DNA from: Pelecanus crispus
Taxonomy: Eukaryota > Chordata > Aves > Pelecaniformes > Pelecanidae
Assembly: GCF_030463565.1 (NCBI RefSeq)
Contig: NC_134649.1
Span: 1,188,001-1,252,000 of the forward strand
Direction: 5' to 3'
DNA: 64,000 nucleotides
Under the pieces are notes generated by a model. That model saw only the letters and a program-made list of their open reading frames with translations. It did no database searches and was not told the DNA's origin. Below, in pieces: positions 21,601-30,278 of this stretch (positions are counted from its first letter, which is position 1; the number at the start of each line of letters is the position of its first letter). Both the position numbers and the translations under genes were made by a program.

Positions 21601-24462
21601 CTACTGTTGCTTTGAAAGGACCTCTCTGAGAGTTAATTTCTTTGAGGAGATGACTAAAAGCAAGGCTTTTTTTGGTTTGCCTAAATTCTTACTGAGTTCA
21701 GAACAGTCCATTTGTAAAGGAGGTCTTGAAATGCATCATTCCCTGCAGCTGTACATTTTAAGGCCTCCAGACAAATTCCCTTGAAAAATCTAAAGGCTTG
21801 TAAAAAGATCTTTACGATTCTGATGGAGTCACCAAGCCAGCTCTCATCTTGTGTCCATCCAGTCACTTGAACAAGACTTGCGGTGTTTTCTCTGTTTACC
21901 AGGGAGTACGCAGTCAATGAAGTTGTGGCTGGAATTAAAGAATACTTCAACGTCATGCTGGGAACCCAGCTACTGTACAAGTTTGAGAGGCCCCAATATG
22001 CCGAAATTTTAGCAGATCACCCAGATGCTCCAATGTCGCAAGTCTATGGTGCCCCACACCTGCTGAGGTTATTTGGTGAGTATGGCCTCCAGAGATTGAA
22101 GCAGAGCAGTCGGGAGTATTCAAATGCTTCCTTTTCCTATCTTGAGTCTCAGTGGGTGTGCAATGCAGAAATTTGATAAGCTATTATGACACATACGCTT
22201 TCATTCTTTCCTTATTCCATGTACCTAAAATGTTCAGAGCCGCTCAAGGATTTAGAATGGAAATGGATTTTCAACAGCCTAGGTATTTTAGGTGGGCTTT
22301 AGATATTGAATGGAAATGGATTTTCAACAGCCTAGGTATTTTAGGTGGGCTTTAGATATTGAAATAGATTCCTGGGCTGCTTTTCTATGCTACTGTAAGG
22401 TTTTGGACTGTACTGAAATACTTGTTAAAGTTGTTTATAACTAACAAGTGCTACTTCTTTTGAAACAGTGCGAATTGGAGCTATGCTTGCTTACACTCCT
22501 CTTGATGAGAAGAGCCTGGCTTTGCTGTTAAACTATTTGCATGACTTCTTAAAGTGAGTACTTTTTACATCTTTCAGCAAGAAAGAAAAAGTTGAGTGCA
22601 GGCTATCGTAATATGGCCGATTTCCAGTGAACAATTGTTACATAACACACTGTATATATATTATCCTGGGCTTGTGCAGGGTATGTTCACCAAAGACTGC
22701 AGTGAATTGTTCTTAAACTGTGCTGTACAGTAACACGAGTAAGCCTGGTTTTAACTTCCCTCCAGTTACACTGAGGTATTGCTTGCTAAACCTGCGTTTA
22801 CATATCTCTTAGTCTGCACTTAAACTGTCCGAGTCTGCTACTTGTTTCAAAATAAATGTTGAAGCATTTATTTGTAGTTGCTATAGAAAGCAGCTGACAA
22901 TTACAGCAAACTATTAAATTGCACAACAGTTAACAACAATTGAGCAAATGTTAAAAACTTGATGAACCTTAGTAATGTTATTTCTGGGATAAACTGTCAT
23001 TGTAGCTTTAGCGCACTGCACTACACTGTGGTGCTGTAGACATGTTACGTTTAGGTTGAAAACCTCATCCTAAATAATAATGCAAGATGTTTCTAAAAAA
23101 AAAAAAAAAAGGATGTTTGATTTCAGACAGGTGATGAAATACCTCCTCACTGCTATAAGGAACTATGGTGTCACTTGCTGCTTAGTTTGCCTGTAAATGT
23201 TTCCTGAATGGGAGATTTTCAAATAGAATTAAACTTCAGTTCAGTGTCTGAGGTGTCGTAGCTGAGTTCCCCCATATATACGTGTGAGCATGGCTTCAGC
23301 ACCTTCCATGTATCTGTACTGCACTGGAGGAACTTAGTATTATGCTTCTGCAATTTATTTATACCTACAGGTAGGGATGGGTGTGTGGTGCGAAACTGTA
23401 TGCGAGCTCACAGCGTCGGTGCAGCTCTTTGCTTTTGCTGTACTGGCAGATTTTCTTGGTCAAATTTACAAAAGCCGTAAACTTATGTTTGTGATTATGT
23501 CATGGAGAAGAGAAATGTTCTGTGTATTTCCATACAAGACTTTAGTGGCCTACTGATAGTGTTTGGAAACATCGATTTGTAAATAATTGGGGTAACAAAG
23601 CATTAAGCTGTTTTGCCAATAAATGCCAGCTTTTACCTGTGTGTGATTGGGTAAGCGGTTGGAAGTTGAAAGAAAACCCTCCGGAAATCCAAGACACCTC
23701 TGCAGTAGAACTAGACATGGATCAGCCTGACTTCCAGGGCAAGCTTGCCTTGGGCTAGTCCTAAGTCTTGAGTAGATCGTAGTCTTTTGGGTAAGTCTGA
23801 AGTAAATGCACAAGCGCTAAGGAGTTTCCGGCTGGAAAGGTGGGAATGTGAAGCCAGTGTGTTGGTCAGAAATCCCTGAATCCATTTGATGAGCAGTAAT
23901 GGTGTATAATGCTTATCTTCTGCTATCGCACTTAGTTGGCCATTGCTCCCTTTGCTCTAGCCATCATTTATTTAGCCATTTAAGTTCCGTATTTGTGCAG
24001 ACAGAACGTCATGGTGTCCTACTCCTTGTCCCTTTGAGTACGATCAGTGGTAAATCGATCCTTGGTACAGCAGCTGACTGAACCTCAAACGTCAACTGTT
24101 TCATCCTGTTCATCTTAACCTCCCTGTGCTCACTTGGAGCCAGAGTTGCTTGGCAACTTGTTTGGAATTGATTTTTGATTTTTTTTTTGGGGGGGGGGCA
24201 TGAGCTGTCAAATCTTTAATTGCTTTACACAGCTCCCTTTTTAGTAGATACACGTTAGATTTGTACTCTTGAAATCATGTTACACGGTCTCAGCACACAC
24301 CTAATGATTCTCCTGTGATGCTAAACAACAGAGGCTTTGGGCAGGAAGGTAATTTAATCTTTTCATTATTTTTATAGGTATTTAGCAAAGAATTCCTCCG
24401 CGTTGTTTAGCGCCAGTGACTATGAAGTAGCCCCTCCCGAGTATCATCGGAAAGCGGTATAA
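3145..24462 (+). CDS. MORF4L1: MORF4L1 (MRG15) chromodomain protein, exons 2-12 (5' partial)
   Basis: MORF4L1 is a nuclear chromatin reader and a subunit of the NuA4/TIP60 acetyltransferase and SIN3-HDAC complexes. It also binds ASH1L and PALB2. Eleven exons join in frame with GT-AG introns and give 310 residues plus stop. Adding the 13 residues of human exon 1, which is upstream of the window, gives 323, the human short-isoform length. In that numbering the chromodomain spans about residues 12-85. Its methyl-lysine cage residues Tyr26, Tyr46, Trp49 and Trp53 are all present. A basic linker (KKNKQK, then PRKKRARVD) at about 110-142 looks like a nuclear localisation signal. The MRG domain fills about 150-323 and ends in PPEYHRKAV. 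The 39-residue insert of the human long isoform is absent between exons 3 and 4. Compared with human as I remember it, changes are few and mostly in the linker. No frameshift or stop is seen, so this is an active gene, not a retrocopy. Confidence 0.97.
3192..8752 (+). other. MORF4L1: MORF4L1 introns 2 and 3 (interrupted by exon 3)
   Basis: Two ordinary AT-rich introns of 3.2 and 2.3 kb flank exon 3. I see no snoRNA, tRNA or identifiable repeat beyond T-runs near 7599 and 8439. Confidence 0.75.
6347..6414 (+). CDS. MORF4L1: MORF4L1 exon 3 (chromodomain core)
   Basis: This 68-nt exon encodes residues 30-52 ([14 protein letters not shown], then IHYSGWNK and the split codon). It contains cage residues Tyr46 and Trp49. 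The acceptor is CTGTTCCAG and the donor AAAA|GTAAGT. It ends in phase 2, and Asn52 is completed by the next exon. In human, alternative splicing at this junction adds the long-isoform insert; no matching sequence was seen in the intron that follows. Confidence 0.96.
8753..8839 (+). CDS. MORF4L1: MORF4L1 exon 4 (end of chromodomain)
   Basis: This 87-nt exon encodes residues 52-81, beginning [15 protein letters not shown], with Trp53 closing the aromatic cage. The acceptor is TTTTTTTCAG and the donor TCA|GTAAGT. The sequence continues as LQKQKELQ, where human has LQKQRELQ, a conservative Lys/Arg change. Confidence 0.96.
9581..9661 (+). CDS. MORF4L1: MORF4L1 exon 5 (linker)
   Basis: This 81-nt exon encodes residues 81-108, including [19 protein letters not shown] and LQQKNVEV. 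It is part of the flexible basic linker between the chromodomain and the MRG domain. The acceptor is TTTTAAAG and the donor AGT|GTAAGA. An A/C-only low-complexity tract starts about 20 bases after the donor. Confidence 0.95.
9680..9760 (+). repeat. A/C-only low-complexity tract in intron 5
   Basis: About 80 bases are composed almost only of A and C, with at least five runs of three or more C. The complementary strand is therefore G/T-rich with repeated G-runs and could form a G-quadruplex. It lies about 20 bases past the exon 5 donor. CA-rich intronic RNA near donors is a known hnRNP L binding context; any effect here is inference. Confidence 0.85.
10659..10682 (+). repeat. Poly(T) tract of 24
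   Basis: An uninterrupted T-run in MORF4L1 intron 5 is followed by CTCTAG. It may be a slippage-prone microsatellite, or the tail of an old minus-strand retroelement that is no longer recognisable. Confidence 0.85.
12568..12595 (+). repeat. Poly(T) tract of 28
   Basis: This is the longest homopolymer in the window, T28 followed by A5, in MORF4L1 intron 5. Its length is probably polymorphic and subject to sequencing error. Confidence 0.85.
17864..17889 (+). CDS. MORF4L1: MORF4L1 exon 6 (26-nt microexon)
   Basis: This exon of only 26 nt encodes residues 109-116 (KTKKNKQK) plus parts of codons 108 and 117. It follows the longest intron in the window (8.2 kb). The acceptor is TTCTTGCAG and the donor AAAA|GTAAGT. 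Its length is not a multiple of three, so skipping it would shift the frame. The lysine cluster probably contributes to nuclear import or DNA contact. Confidence 0.93.
18508..18596 (+). CDS. MORF4L1: MORF4L1 exon 7 (linker and nuclear localisation signal)
   Basis: This 89-nt exon encodes residues 117-146: [17 protein letters not shown] followed by [13 protein letters not shown]. The acceptor is TGTACAG and the donor AGT|GTACGT. The Ile-Gly-Glu-Gly-Ser stretch differs from the human linker, the least conserved part of the protein. The RKKRAR block is a classical basic nuclear localisation motif. Confidence 0.95.
18899..19000 (+). CDS. MORF4L1: MORF4L1 exon 8 (start of MRG domain)
   Basis: This 102-nt, phase-0 exon encodes residues 147-180. 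It begins [17 protein letters not shown], continues [17 protein letters not shown], and opens the MRG domain. The acceptor is CTTTTTTTAG and the donor CAG|GTAATT. The reading matches the human protein residue for residue as far as I can recall. Confidence 0.96.
19970..20068 (+). repeat. A/C-only low-complexity tract in intron 8
   Basis: About 99 bases are almost purely A and C, with eight or more C-runs of three to six. It has the same character as the tract in intron 5 but is not an exact copy. On the minus strand it reads as G-runs separated by T-rich loops, a strong G-quadruplex-type pattern. Confidence 0.88.
20386..20443 (+). repeat. 29-bp perfect tandem duplication
   Basis: Two identical 29-bp units (20386-20414 and 20415-20443) lie in MORF4L1 intron 8, 83 bases upstream of exon 9. 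Perfect identity suggests a recent duplication. Confidence 0.95.
20526..20614 (+). CDS. MORF4L1: MORF4L1 exon 9 (MRG domain)
   Basis: This 89-nt exon encodes residues 181-210 ([20 protein letters not shown], then [10 protein letters not shown]). The acceptor is CTTGTGTAG and the donor CAA|GTAAGT. It forms helices of the MRG fold. Confidence 0.96.
21903..22075 (+). CDS. MORF4L1: MORF4L1 exon 10 (MRG domain core)
   Basis: At 173 nt this is the largest coding exon here. It encodes residues 210-268, including [35 protein letters not shown] and the conserved [10 protein letters not shown]. This part of the fold makes much of the hydrophobic groove that binds partner peptides such as those of MRGBP, PHF12 and ASH1L. 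The acceptor is GTTTACCAG and the donor TTTG|GTGAGT. Confidence 0.96.
22255..22360 (+). repeat. 53-bp perfect tandem duplication
   Basis: Two identical 53-bp units (22255-22307 and 22308-22360) lie in MORF4L1 intron 10, about 110 bases upstream of exon 11. The lack of any mismatch points to a recent event or an assembly artefact. Confidence 0.95.
22469..22553 (+). CDS. MORF4L1: MORF4L1 exon 11 (MRG domain)
   Basis: This 85-nt exon encodes residues 268-296 ([20 protein letters not shown], then LNYLHDFLK). The acceptor is TTGAAACAG and the donor TTAAA|GTGAGT. A 53-bp tandem duplication sits in the intron just upstream. Confidence 0.96.
24378..24462 (+). CDS. MORF4L1: MORF4L1 exon 12, coding part, with stop
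   Basis: The coding part of the last exon encodes residues 296-323 ([18 protein letters not shown], then [10 protein letters not shown]) and ends in TAA. The acceptor is TTTTTATAG. Ser-Ala replaces the Ala-Thr that I recall from human near residue 302. The C-terminus is full length. Confidence 0.96.
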
Positions 24463-24584
24463 TGCCGTGCTGCTTTACAATGAAGTGATAATTGGATCCT
24501 TGTAATACTGTCCACTTCTGCATCTTGTTCTTCACCTTTCTATTGCACATGTCTCTCTTGCACAAATTAGGTAAACATAAAGTG

Positions 24585-24590
24585 AATAAA
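24585..24590 (+). terminator. MORF4L1: Proximal poly(A) signal of MORF4L1
   Basis: A canonical AATAAA is followed at once by GTTGTGTGTTTT, a good GU-rich downstream element. Cleavage is expected within about 10-30 bases. Confidence 0.8.
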
Positions 24591-25079
24591 GTTGTGTGTT
24601 TTAAAATGGATCTGGCATTTTGTAAGTTCTGAAGATTTTTCTTGTCCCGAAATGGAAGCTTGGAGTTTATCGGGAGCTCTTTGGTGTTTCTGGCTTGCTA
24701 CTGTTGTTTGCATCAATGCTATGTAAAAAGAATGCATTATGATTCCATTGTATGAACTCTTCAGTGCTCGTGGGTCTGTGTTGGCAGTAAGATTTGCTTC
24801 GCTAACCCGCTTTACTGCGTAGTAAGGACAGACCCAGACTCTCGGACCCATGAGGGCTGTGATCACCTGGTGTTGGTGCTATCGAGTAGTCTGACTTTCA
24901 AACCCATTTACTTTCTTGGTGTTGGAAGTAAAATGTTTGGTCCATAAACGTATGCTTTTATTTAGATAGTGGAAGGACTGTGACTTTTTCTTTTATATTC
25001 TAACAATAGGGAAATGCATTATCATATCGTAGTGTCTTGGAAATGTTAGTCTTTCACAAAGCTGTTTTACAAATCTTCA

Positions 25080-25085
25080 AATAAA
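25080..25085 (+). terminator. MORF4L1: Distal poly(A) signal of MORF4L1
   Basis: A second canonical AATAAA is followed by a T-rich run and then GTGTTGTTTC. It would yield the longer mRNA. Which site dominates cannot be read from the sequence. Confidence 0.75.
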
Positions 25086-25102
25086 CTTTTTTTTAATTTC
25101 AA

Positions 25103-26838
25103 GTGTTGTTTCTAATATTTGTATTTGCATCAGTTACTGCCTTATGACAGTGTCCTTCCTGTCAAGTACGATCTAAGTGTATTAAGTGTAGTATAAAGTC
25201 CTGCAATGTTACCTTGGAGATGCTGTGCTTTTTTTTAGTTCTAAGGACTAGTAGTTAAAGCCCATGCATCCAAGTCCAGTGGGTGAAGTGGATTCTTTGG
25301 GATCATTCTGTAGTCCGTAAGCAGTCATAATGCAGTTTCACTACATCTGTTGCAGAATTCTTAAAGGACTTCTTAAAAGCCTGAACCCTGAGAGCACACT
25401 TTGCCTGGCTTCTGTCAATCACTTTCCTGTTCTAATTCAATTTTAAGTGTGTAGTAGCATCTTAAAGGCTAAACTGGAGGGCAGGCGAGGTGTGCCGTGA
25501 GTCGCACTGCTCAGCCAAGGTGCTGGTTTTAATGTCTTTCCGGAAGCCGTGATAATTCCCCGTGCTCCTGATTCTTGCCTCAGTACCATTGCAGAGAGAG
25601 CTGTGGCAAAAGCTGAAACAGGAGGTAAAGAAATGGTTGTGAGATGTGAGCTAGCGCTGGCAGGAAGAGAGCCTGACGCTGCAGGTGCCTCGTGTACGTT
25701 ATTTTCCTGGGCAGGCTTGTGTTGTGCTTGGCTTTGACCTCCCGGCATCAGGCACGTAAAGCTTATCGCTCTTCTTGATGTTGCAAGTTCCCTGCGAGCT
25801 TACACGCTTTTTCTGGGAAGGTCGCTAATGGAATTAACTCTGAGCTGCATAATACCTGGCCTATGCTATTGGGTAAGTCTCTGCCCTGTCTGGCTTTTGG
25901 TTTTTTTTCTCCTTGCTTCCCTGTGTGTTTCCCAAGGCAGCTTGTCTCTGCTCAGGTGTTGTGAAGTTACCAACTCGCTATTCCGGCCCTCTCGGAGAAA
26001 TGCTGTCTGGGAGCCATCTCCTGTTCACGCCTTTTGTCTGTGTCTCCTTCTGCCCTTAGGCCTATTGAGAAACTCTTCTGTAACAGCTCAATTAGATCAA
26101 TTTTATACAAACGCCTTTCTGTGTGCCTACACGCTCCATGACTTAGGAGCCAATTCCCTGACCCAACAAGAAGGGAAGTCGGCTAGACCGAATTCAGCAC
26201 AGCAGCTTTGCCTTGTGTGGCAAATGCCGCCTTACCTTGATTCTGCGTCCGTGGGACGGGATCTCGAGTTCCGCTATAAGCGCCTTCATCTCCTGCGGCT
26301 AGAGAAGCATCGAACCGCATCTCACGTGCGTTCGGCGCCCTTTTTGCCGGGAGAGCAGTGCGCTTCGGGGCAAGGATGGGATGAAGGAGGAGGTTTTCGG
26401 TCACATCTATTAGAAGCCTTGCATGACTTGGCTGTGGTCTAATAGCTGCTATTTCTGGGCAAAATACCAGCTTTTAATCACGGATGTTATTGCAGGAAGC
26501 CACAGGATCTGGGGATCCGAGAGCCGCTCTGCCAAAGGGCTGGCCCGGCGCTGGTGGGCGCGAGCGCCCTTGCCGCGGGAGGCTGAGGAATGTCCCACGC
26601 TGCCGCCGCGCCCGGGGGAGGCTCCGCACCCAGACATGGGGTGCACCCTCCCCAGAGCAGCCGCTCGCGTGTAACGATGGGAGTGGGCCAGCCTGGGCCC
26701 GGGGAGGGTGTGAGCAGGCTCGGATCCTTGGTGGCTGTCTCCTGAGGTAGGTGCCTAGACAAGAATCCAGCTGGGTTGTGTCCCACCCTCTTCCGTCTGC
26801 CCTTCTGTACTGAAGCACAAACACTAAACTGATTCCGT
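25103..26838. other. Intergenic sequence downstream of MORF4L1
   Basis: No gene or repeat is recognised. Base composition changes from AT-rich to GC-rich at about 25.7-26.5 kb. The longest open frame is on the + strand at 25828-26442 (204 codons). It starts with a hydrophobic stretch but has no motif or codon pattern I recognise, and I treat it as fortuitous. Confidence 0.6.
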
Positions 26839-26839
26839 A

Positions 26840-27035
26840 GAACCATGGAGTGCTTTGGGTGGGCAGGGCCCTTCAGAGCCCACCCAGCCCAGCCCCTGCA
26901 GTGCCAGGGACAGCTTTAACCAGCCCAGGGTGCTCAGAGCCCTGTCCAACCTGGCCTGGGATGTTCCCAGGGATGGGGCATCCACCGCCTCTCTCTACCT
27001 CTCATCTCTCTCTGATTCCATTTTGTCCAGGGCGG
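26840..27035 (-). mobile_element. CR1 LINE 3' fragment
   Basis: The + strand starts with the reverse complement of the CR1 tail (TAGAACCATGGAGTGCTTTGG) and continues through CCAGGGACAGCTTTAACC and the GGGATGGGGCATCCACC segment typical of CR1. It is heavily 5'-truncated, with no intact open frame. Its outer edge is approximate. Confidence 0.88.
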
Positions 27036-27044
27036 TGCTGGCTG

Positions 27045-28463
27045 AGGGATGGTCTGCTGGCGCACGAAGGGTAATGAACTATTTAAAGGAGCAGCAGGGA
27101 TCTCTTGTTAAATGGAAAAGAACAATATTGAGCAATGATGTGAGTGGAAGTTGCCATGGAAGCTGAGGCAGCGCTGGGGAGCAGCTGCAGTGCTCAGGAG
27201 GTGGATTCCTCCGGAGGAATCCTGTCCGGAGGATCCTGTCCGGAGGAGCGCAGGGGCGGGCGCGCAGGCAGGGCGTAGCGAAGGGGGCTGTGGGTTCCCT
27301 CGCCCAGCTCCGGGCTGGCGGCGGGAGAAGCCTGGAGCTGGGTGGGAAACGTGAGCGGATGCGACGATGCGTGCTCCGCTTGCCGCCTGGTATTGTTACA
27401 GTCCCTGCGTGCTCTTCCCTCTGTTTAATGAACAGCTTCGCGAGGCTAATTACTACTGCGCTTTATGTATCGCGGCCATTACCCAGACGAAGAGCCAAGA
27501 CTGTTCTGAGTCTGAAACAATGGGTTTATCCTTTGCCAAAGTGCTCCAAGGATGAAAACAGCCTTTTGCTGTCAGCGCACTCGTGTTTGTGGAACAGCAT
27601 TTGTAGCCGAGACCCGTATGGATCTTCTGGTGATCCCTTGGTGGCTACTTGGGTAGCTCCCTGGTAGCCTGCTGGAAAACTGGGAGCAGGACAGCCAGCA
27701 GGAAGGTGGGAGCGGGAGCTGGTGCCAGCCTGCAGCCCCCCTTGGGCAAGGCCTGTTCCCCGGTGAGGGTCACCAAAGCTCCCCTCGCGTGGAGGGAGCC
27801 TGCTGCGCTTTCCTCCTTTGCTGCTTCTGTGCCGAATTCATGAGAAATTATCCATTCTTTTTTCCTGGCTGTGTTTGCCTGCGGTGCGCCGAGGGGGAAG
27901 CAAGGCGAGCAGGCAGTCGGAGGCTCAGCCAGCGTCGAGGTTTCGTGAGCGCTGCAGCCCTGTCCCCGGCCCGGGGTGCTTCAGGTAAGGGACGTTTTGG
28001 CTGCGGGAGCGGAAGGTCCCCGGCGCTTCGCTGCTGCGGTGCTCAGCCTCCCCGGGGAGAGGATGCGCTTGGCGCGGTGTTGCCCCTGAGCTGGGAAGCC
28101 TCTGCTCCTTACCGCTCCTTCTGGGAGGGATGAACTCTTCCCGGCCTGAGGCGTTAATCGGCTGCTTCCCAGCAGCAGCGTCACGCTAAGCTGGGAGTTA
28201 AATCCCTGCTGAAGTGCGGGCTGCGCCTCTCGAGGCGAGGGGTTACAGCCCGCGCCTCGTGCACGCTCACATCAAAGCACCCTCTGCCCCGCACGCTGCG
28301 GGGCACGCGCGGCCTGTCCCGAGGCGCGGCGACCTCGCAGCTCCGAGGCCGGACCGCTGGTGGGGCCTCGTCTGCCTCGTTAGCCTAGTCTCCTTTGAGC
28401 TAGGTGTGGGAAGGAGCGCGTGGAGCCGTGCCAGCGTCCGCGTGTCTGGCTGGCTCACGCGTT
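27045..28463. other. CpG-rich intergenic segment
   Basis: GC-rich sequence with frequent CpG, especially from about 27,880 on. It contains a small CCGGAGG-centred repeat and a strong donor-like sequence (TTCAG|GTAAGG) at 27984/27985. Open frames are in several phases with no recognisable product. Confidence 0.5.
27206..27246 (+). repeat. Palindromic CCGGAGG mini-repeat
   Basis: TCCGGAGGA occurs three times within about 40 bases, and ATCCTGTCCGGAGG occurs twice in direct tandem. Each TCCGGA core is self-complementary. The function is unknown; it could be a simple local duplication. Confidence 0.75.
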
Positions 28464-28781
28464 CATCATAGAACCACAGAATAGTTTAGGTTGGAAAAGC
28501 CCTTTAAGATCGTCCAGTCCAACCATTAACCTACCCTACCAAGTCTACTCTAAACCAGTCAAGGGTAGACCAGACTGAACCATGTCCCCAAGTGCCACCT
28601 CTGCCTGTTTTTTGAACACTTCAGGGATGGGGACTCCCCCACCTCTCTGGGCAGCCTGTTCCAATGCTTGACCACCCTTTCCATGAAGAAATTTTTCCTG
28701 ATTTCCAACCTAGACCTCCCCTGGCGCAGCTTGAGCCCATTTCCTCTCGTCCTATCGCTAACTACTTGGGAGAAGAGACCG
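28464..28781 (-). mobile_element. CR1 LINE 3' fragment with ORF2 C-terminal remnant
   Basis: About 318 bases of CR1 in reverse orientation. The + strand begins CATAGAACCACAGAATAG, then GTTGGAAAAG, GTCCAACC and later CCTCTCGTCCTATCGC. The minus strand still reads as the tail of the CR1 ORF2 protein ([15 protein letters not shown], then [12 protein letters not shown]), broken shortly after. It is a 5'-truncated, inactive copy. Confidence 0.93.
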
Positions 28782-30278
28782 TGGAGCGGTGGACGGTGAA
28801 CTGAGAGCCCTTGGCTCATGCGGAGTGCGGGGAGGCCGTGTGGGCTCACAGGGCCGGGGTTCTGCCTGCCCTCATGCCTCGGCCGGGGTTGGGCACGCTG
28901 GAGGAGCTGCGGCGGTGTTTGCGGAGAAGGAAATGAAGGGTTTGCAAGTGCGGGGCGCTGGAGCCCGACGCGGGTGGCCTGGGAGGGAGGCTCGTGGAAG
29001 CGGGGCACCACGAGCCCCGTGCTGAGCCCCTGCTCCCTCCCGGCACACGCATGGGGTGACCGAGCCTGGAGCAGCTTAACGGGCCAAGTTCCCCCCTGCA
29101 GAAAGCGCCTGTATGCACTGAAAATTATTTTATTTAGGAGGTTGATGATGAGCAGTGATTATTAACTGTGCTTCTCGGCTGAGCCCGGCTCCGTGGCTGT
29201 AAGGCAGTGCTGTGCAGCAGCTGGTATTTTGGCCGTGTATCCTGCCCCACACATTGTTTCACCTTTTCCCTTCCTTTGCTCCAATCTGAGGGTGATTTCC
29301 TGCGCCGTGGGGTGCGGAGGGCTGGGTGCATCCTCGCCTTGTTTTCCTGCTGCCATTTAGAGTCCGCTCAGCACCGCAGCCTTTGTGTCAAATGAGATCC
29401 TGACGCTCCTCCATCCTCATGGCGAGCCCTCCTCCGCGAGCTCAGCTGCCTCGGCCGTCGCTCCGACTCCGCGGGACGGGTGGGAGAGGAGAGGAGGCAG
29501 CAGAATGCTTCCTGCTTCGCCCGAGCTTGGCCGCGGCATCCTCACAGGTGAGCATGATAAACGTTTCCCGCGGTCCTCGCCGGCCGTGGCCGCCGTGCGC
29601 AGTGTCCGTGGTGCTTTGGGACGCGCCGGCGGCAGCGCGTGCCCTCCTTGGGGAGCCGCGCCGCGGCGGGTTGGGCGCGCGTGGGACGGCACCGCTTCTC
29701 TGCCCGCGGCGCGGGCGCATCGGACGGCGGCACCGCACTCGGCCGCGCTGCCGCTCTGGCTGCCCGTCAGCACCACGCTGCACCGGCACGCGGGGGCTCG
29801 GCCCCGCCGCGAGCGAGGGAAGGAGCCGGAGAAGCTGGAGCTGCCTGCGTTGCCTCCGTGCGAGAGATAAGGAGCTTACACTAGGGAGTAAAGAGCTAAC
29901 AGGTCTCCCTGCGGGGCTCCAGCCAAAGTCCATTAAGTCTACGTGCGGCTCCCTATGAACTGCAATGGGCTTTTGCGTGCAGGCGCTTGCCGGGCTTTAC
30001 ATGCGCTCTAATGCCACGCGGGGATTATGCCAAAGCCTTTCCCCGTTAATTAGTAACACACAGTGGAATTAGCGAATTGAACGGCGGAGAAATGCGGAGA
30101 GCACCTGCAGAGCACGCTCCCCCGCGCCCCGAAGGACCCGCCGGTGCTCCCTCGGGAAACACGGCTTGGAAGCCTCCTGGCCCCACCGCGGGGTCTGCTG
30201 CCTGCGGTGCCTTCCTGCGTGTCAGGAAACCGTAATCAGCTTCTCTCTGAGTAAATGGGGTTTCTGCAGCTGCTCTGG
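28782..30278. other. GC-rich intergenic segment with orphan CpG island
   Basis: No recognised gene lies between the CR1 copy and the solo LTR. It includes the dense CpG island at 29,400-29,870, which is listed separately. The stretch after about 29,940 is less CpG-rich and carries one TTAATTAG homeodomain-type core. Confidence 0.5.
29400..29870. promoter_or_regulatory. Orphan CpG island
   Basis: About 470 bases are extremely rich in CG dinucleotides (for example GCGCGTGGGACGGCACCG). Undecayed CpG usually means germline-unmethylated regulatory DNA. A good donor-like site, CACAG|GTGAGC, falls at 29547/29548 inside the island, as expected for a first exon. Open frames of 120-180 codons exist in several phases on both strands, which is what GC-rich DNA gives by chance. 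It may be the promoter of an unannotated transcript or an enhancer; no coding product is recognised. Confidence 0.55.

Larger units (their letters stand above)
17890..24377 (+). other. MORF4L1: MORF4L1 introns 6-11 (interleaved with exons 7-11)
   Basis: These are short introns of 0.3-1.8 kb between exons 6 and 12. They hold an A/C tract at 19970, a 29-bp duplication at 20386, a 53-bp duplication at 22255, an A-run near 23094 and a T10G10 run at 24179-24198. No RNA gene is recognised. Confidence 0.75.
24463..25102 (+). other. MORF4L1: MORF4L1 3' UTR (two nested lengths)
   Basis: This is untranslated sequence after the MORF4L1 stop, AT-rich and without repeats. Two AATAAA signals imply a short 3' UTR of about 150 nt and a long one of about 640 nt. 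The distal end is inferred from the second signal and the GT-rich sequence after it, so it is approximate. Confidence 0.8.

Noticed and set aside
28789..28809. TGGACGGTGAACTGA, close to the microRNA miR-184, which maps to the same human chromosome arm
   Set aside because: It differs at position 8 of an almost invariant microRNA, the 3' half does not match, and the sequence directly upstream is CR1 and cannot form the known hairpin arm.
29385..29958. Several overlapping 120-180-codon frames in the orphan CpG island
   Set aside because: They occur in multiple phases on both strands at once, as expected by chance in GC-rich DNA, and none resembles a known protein.
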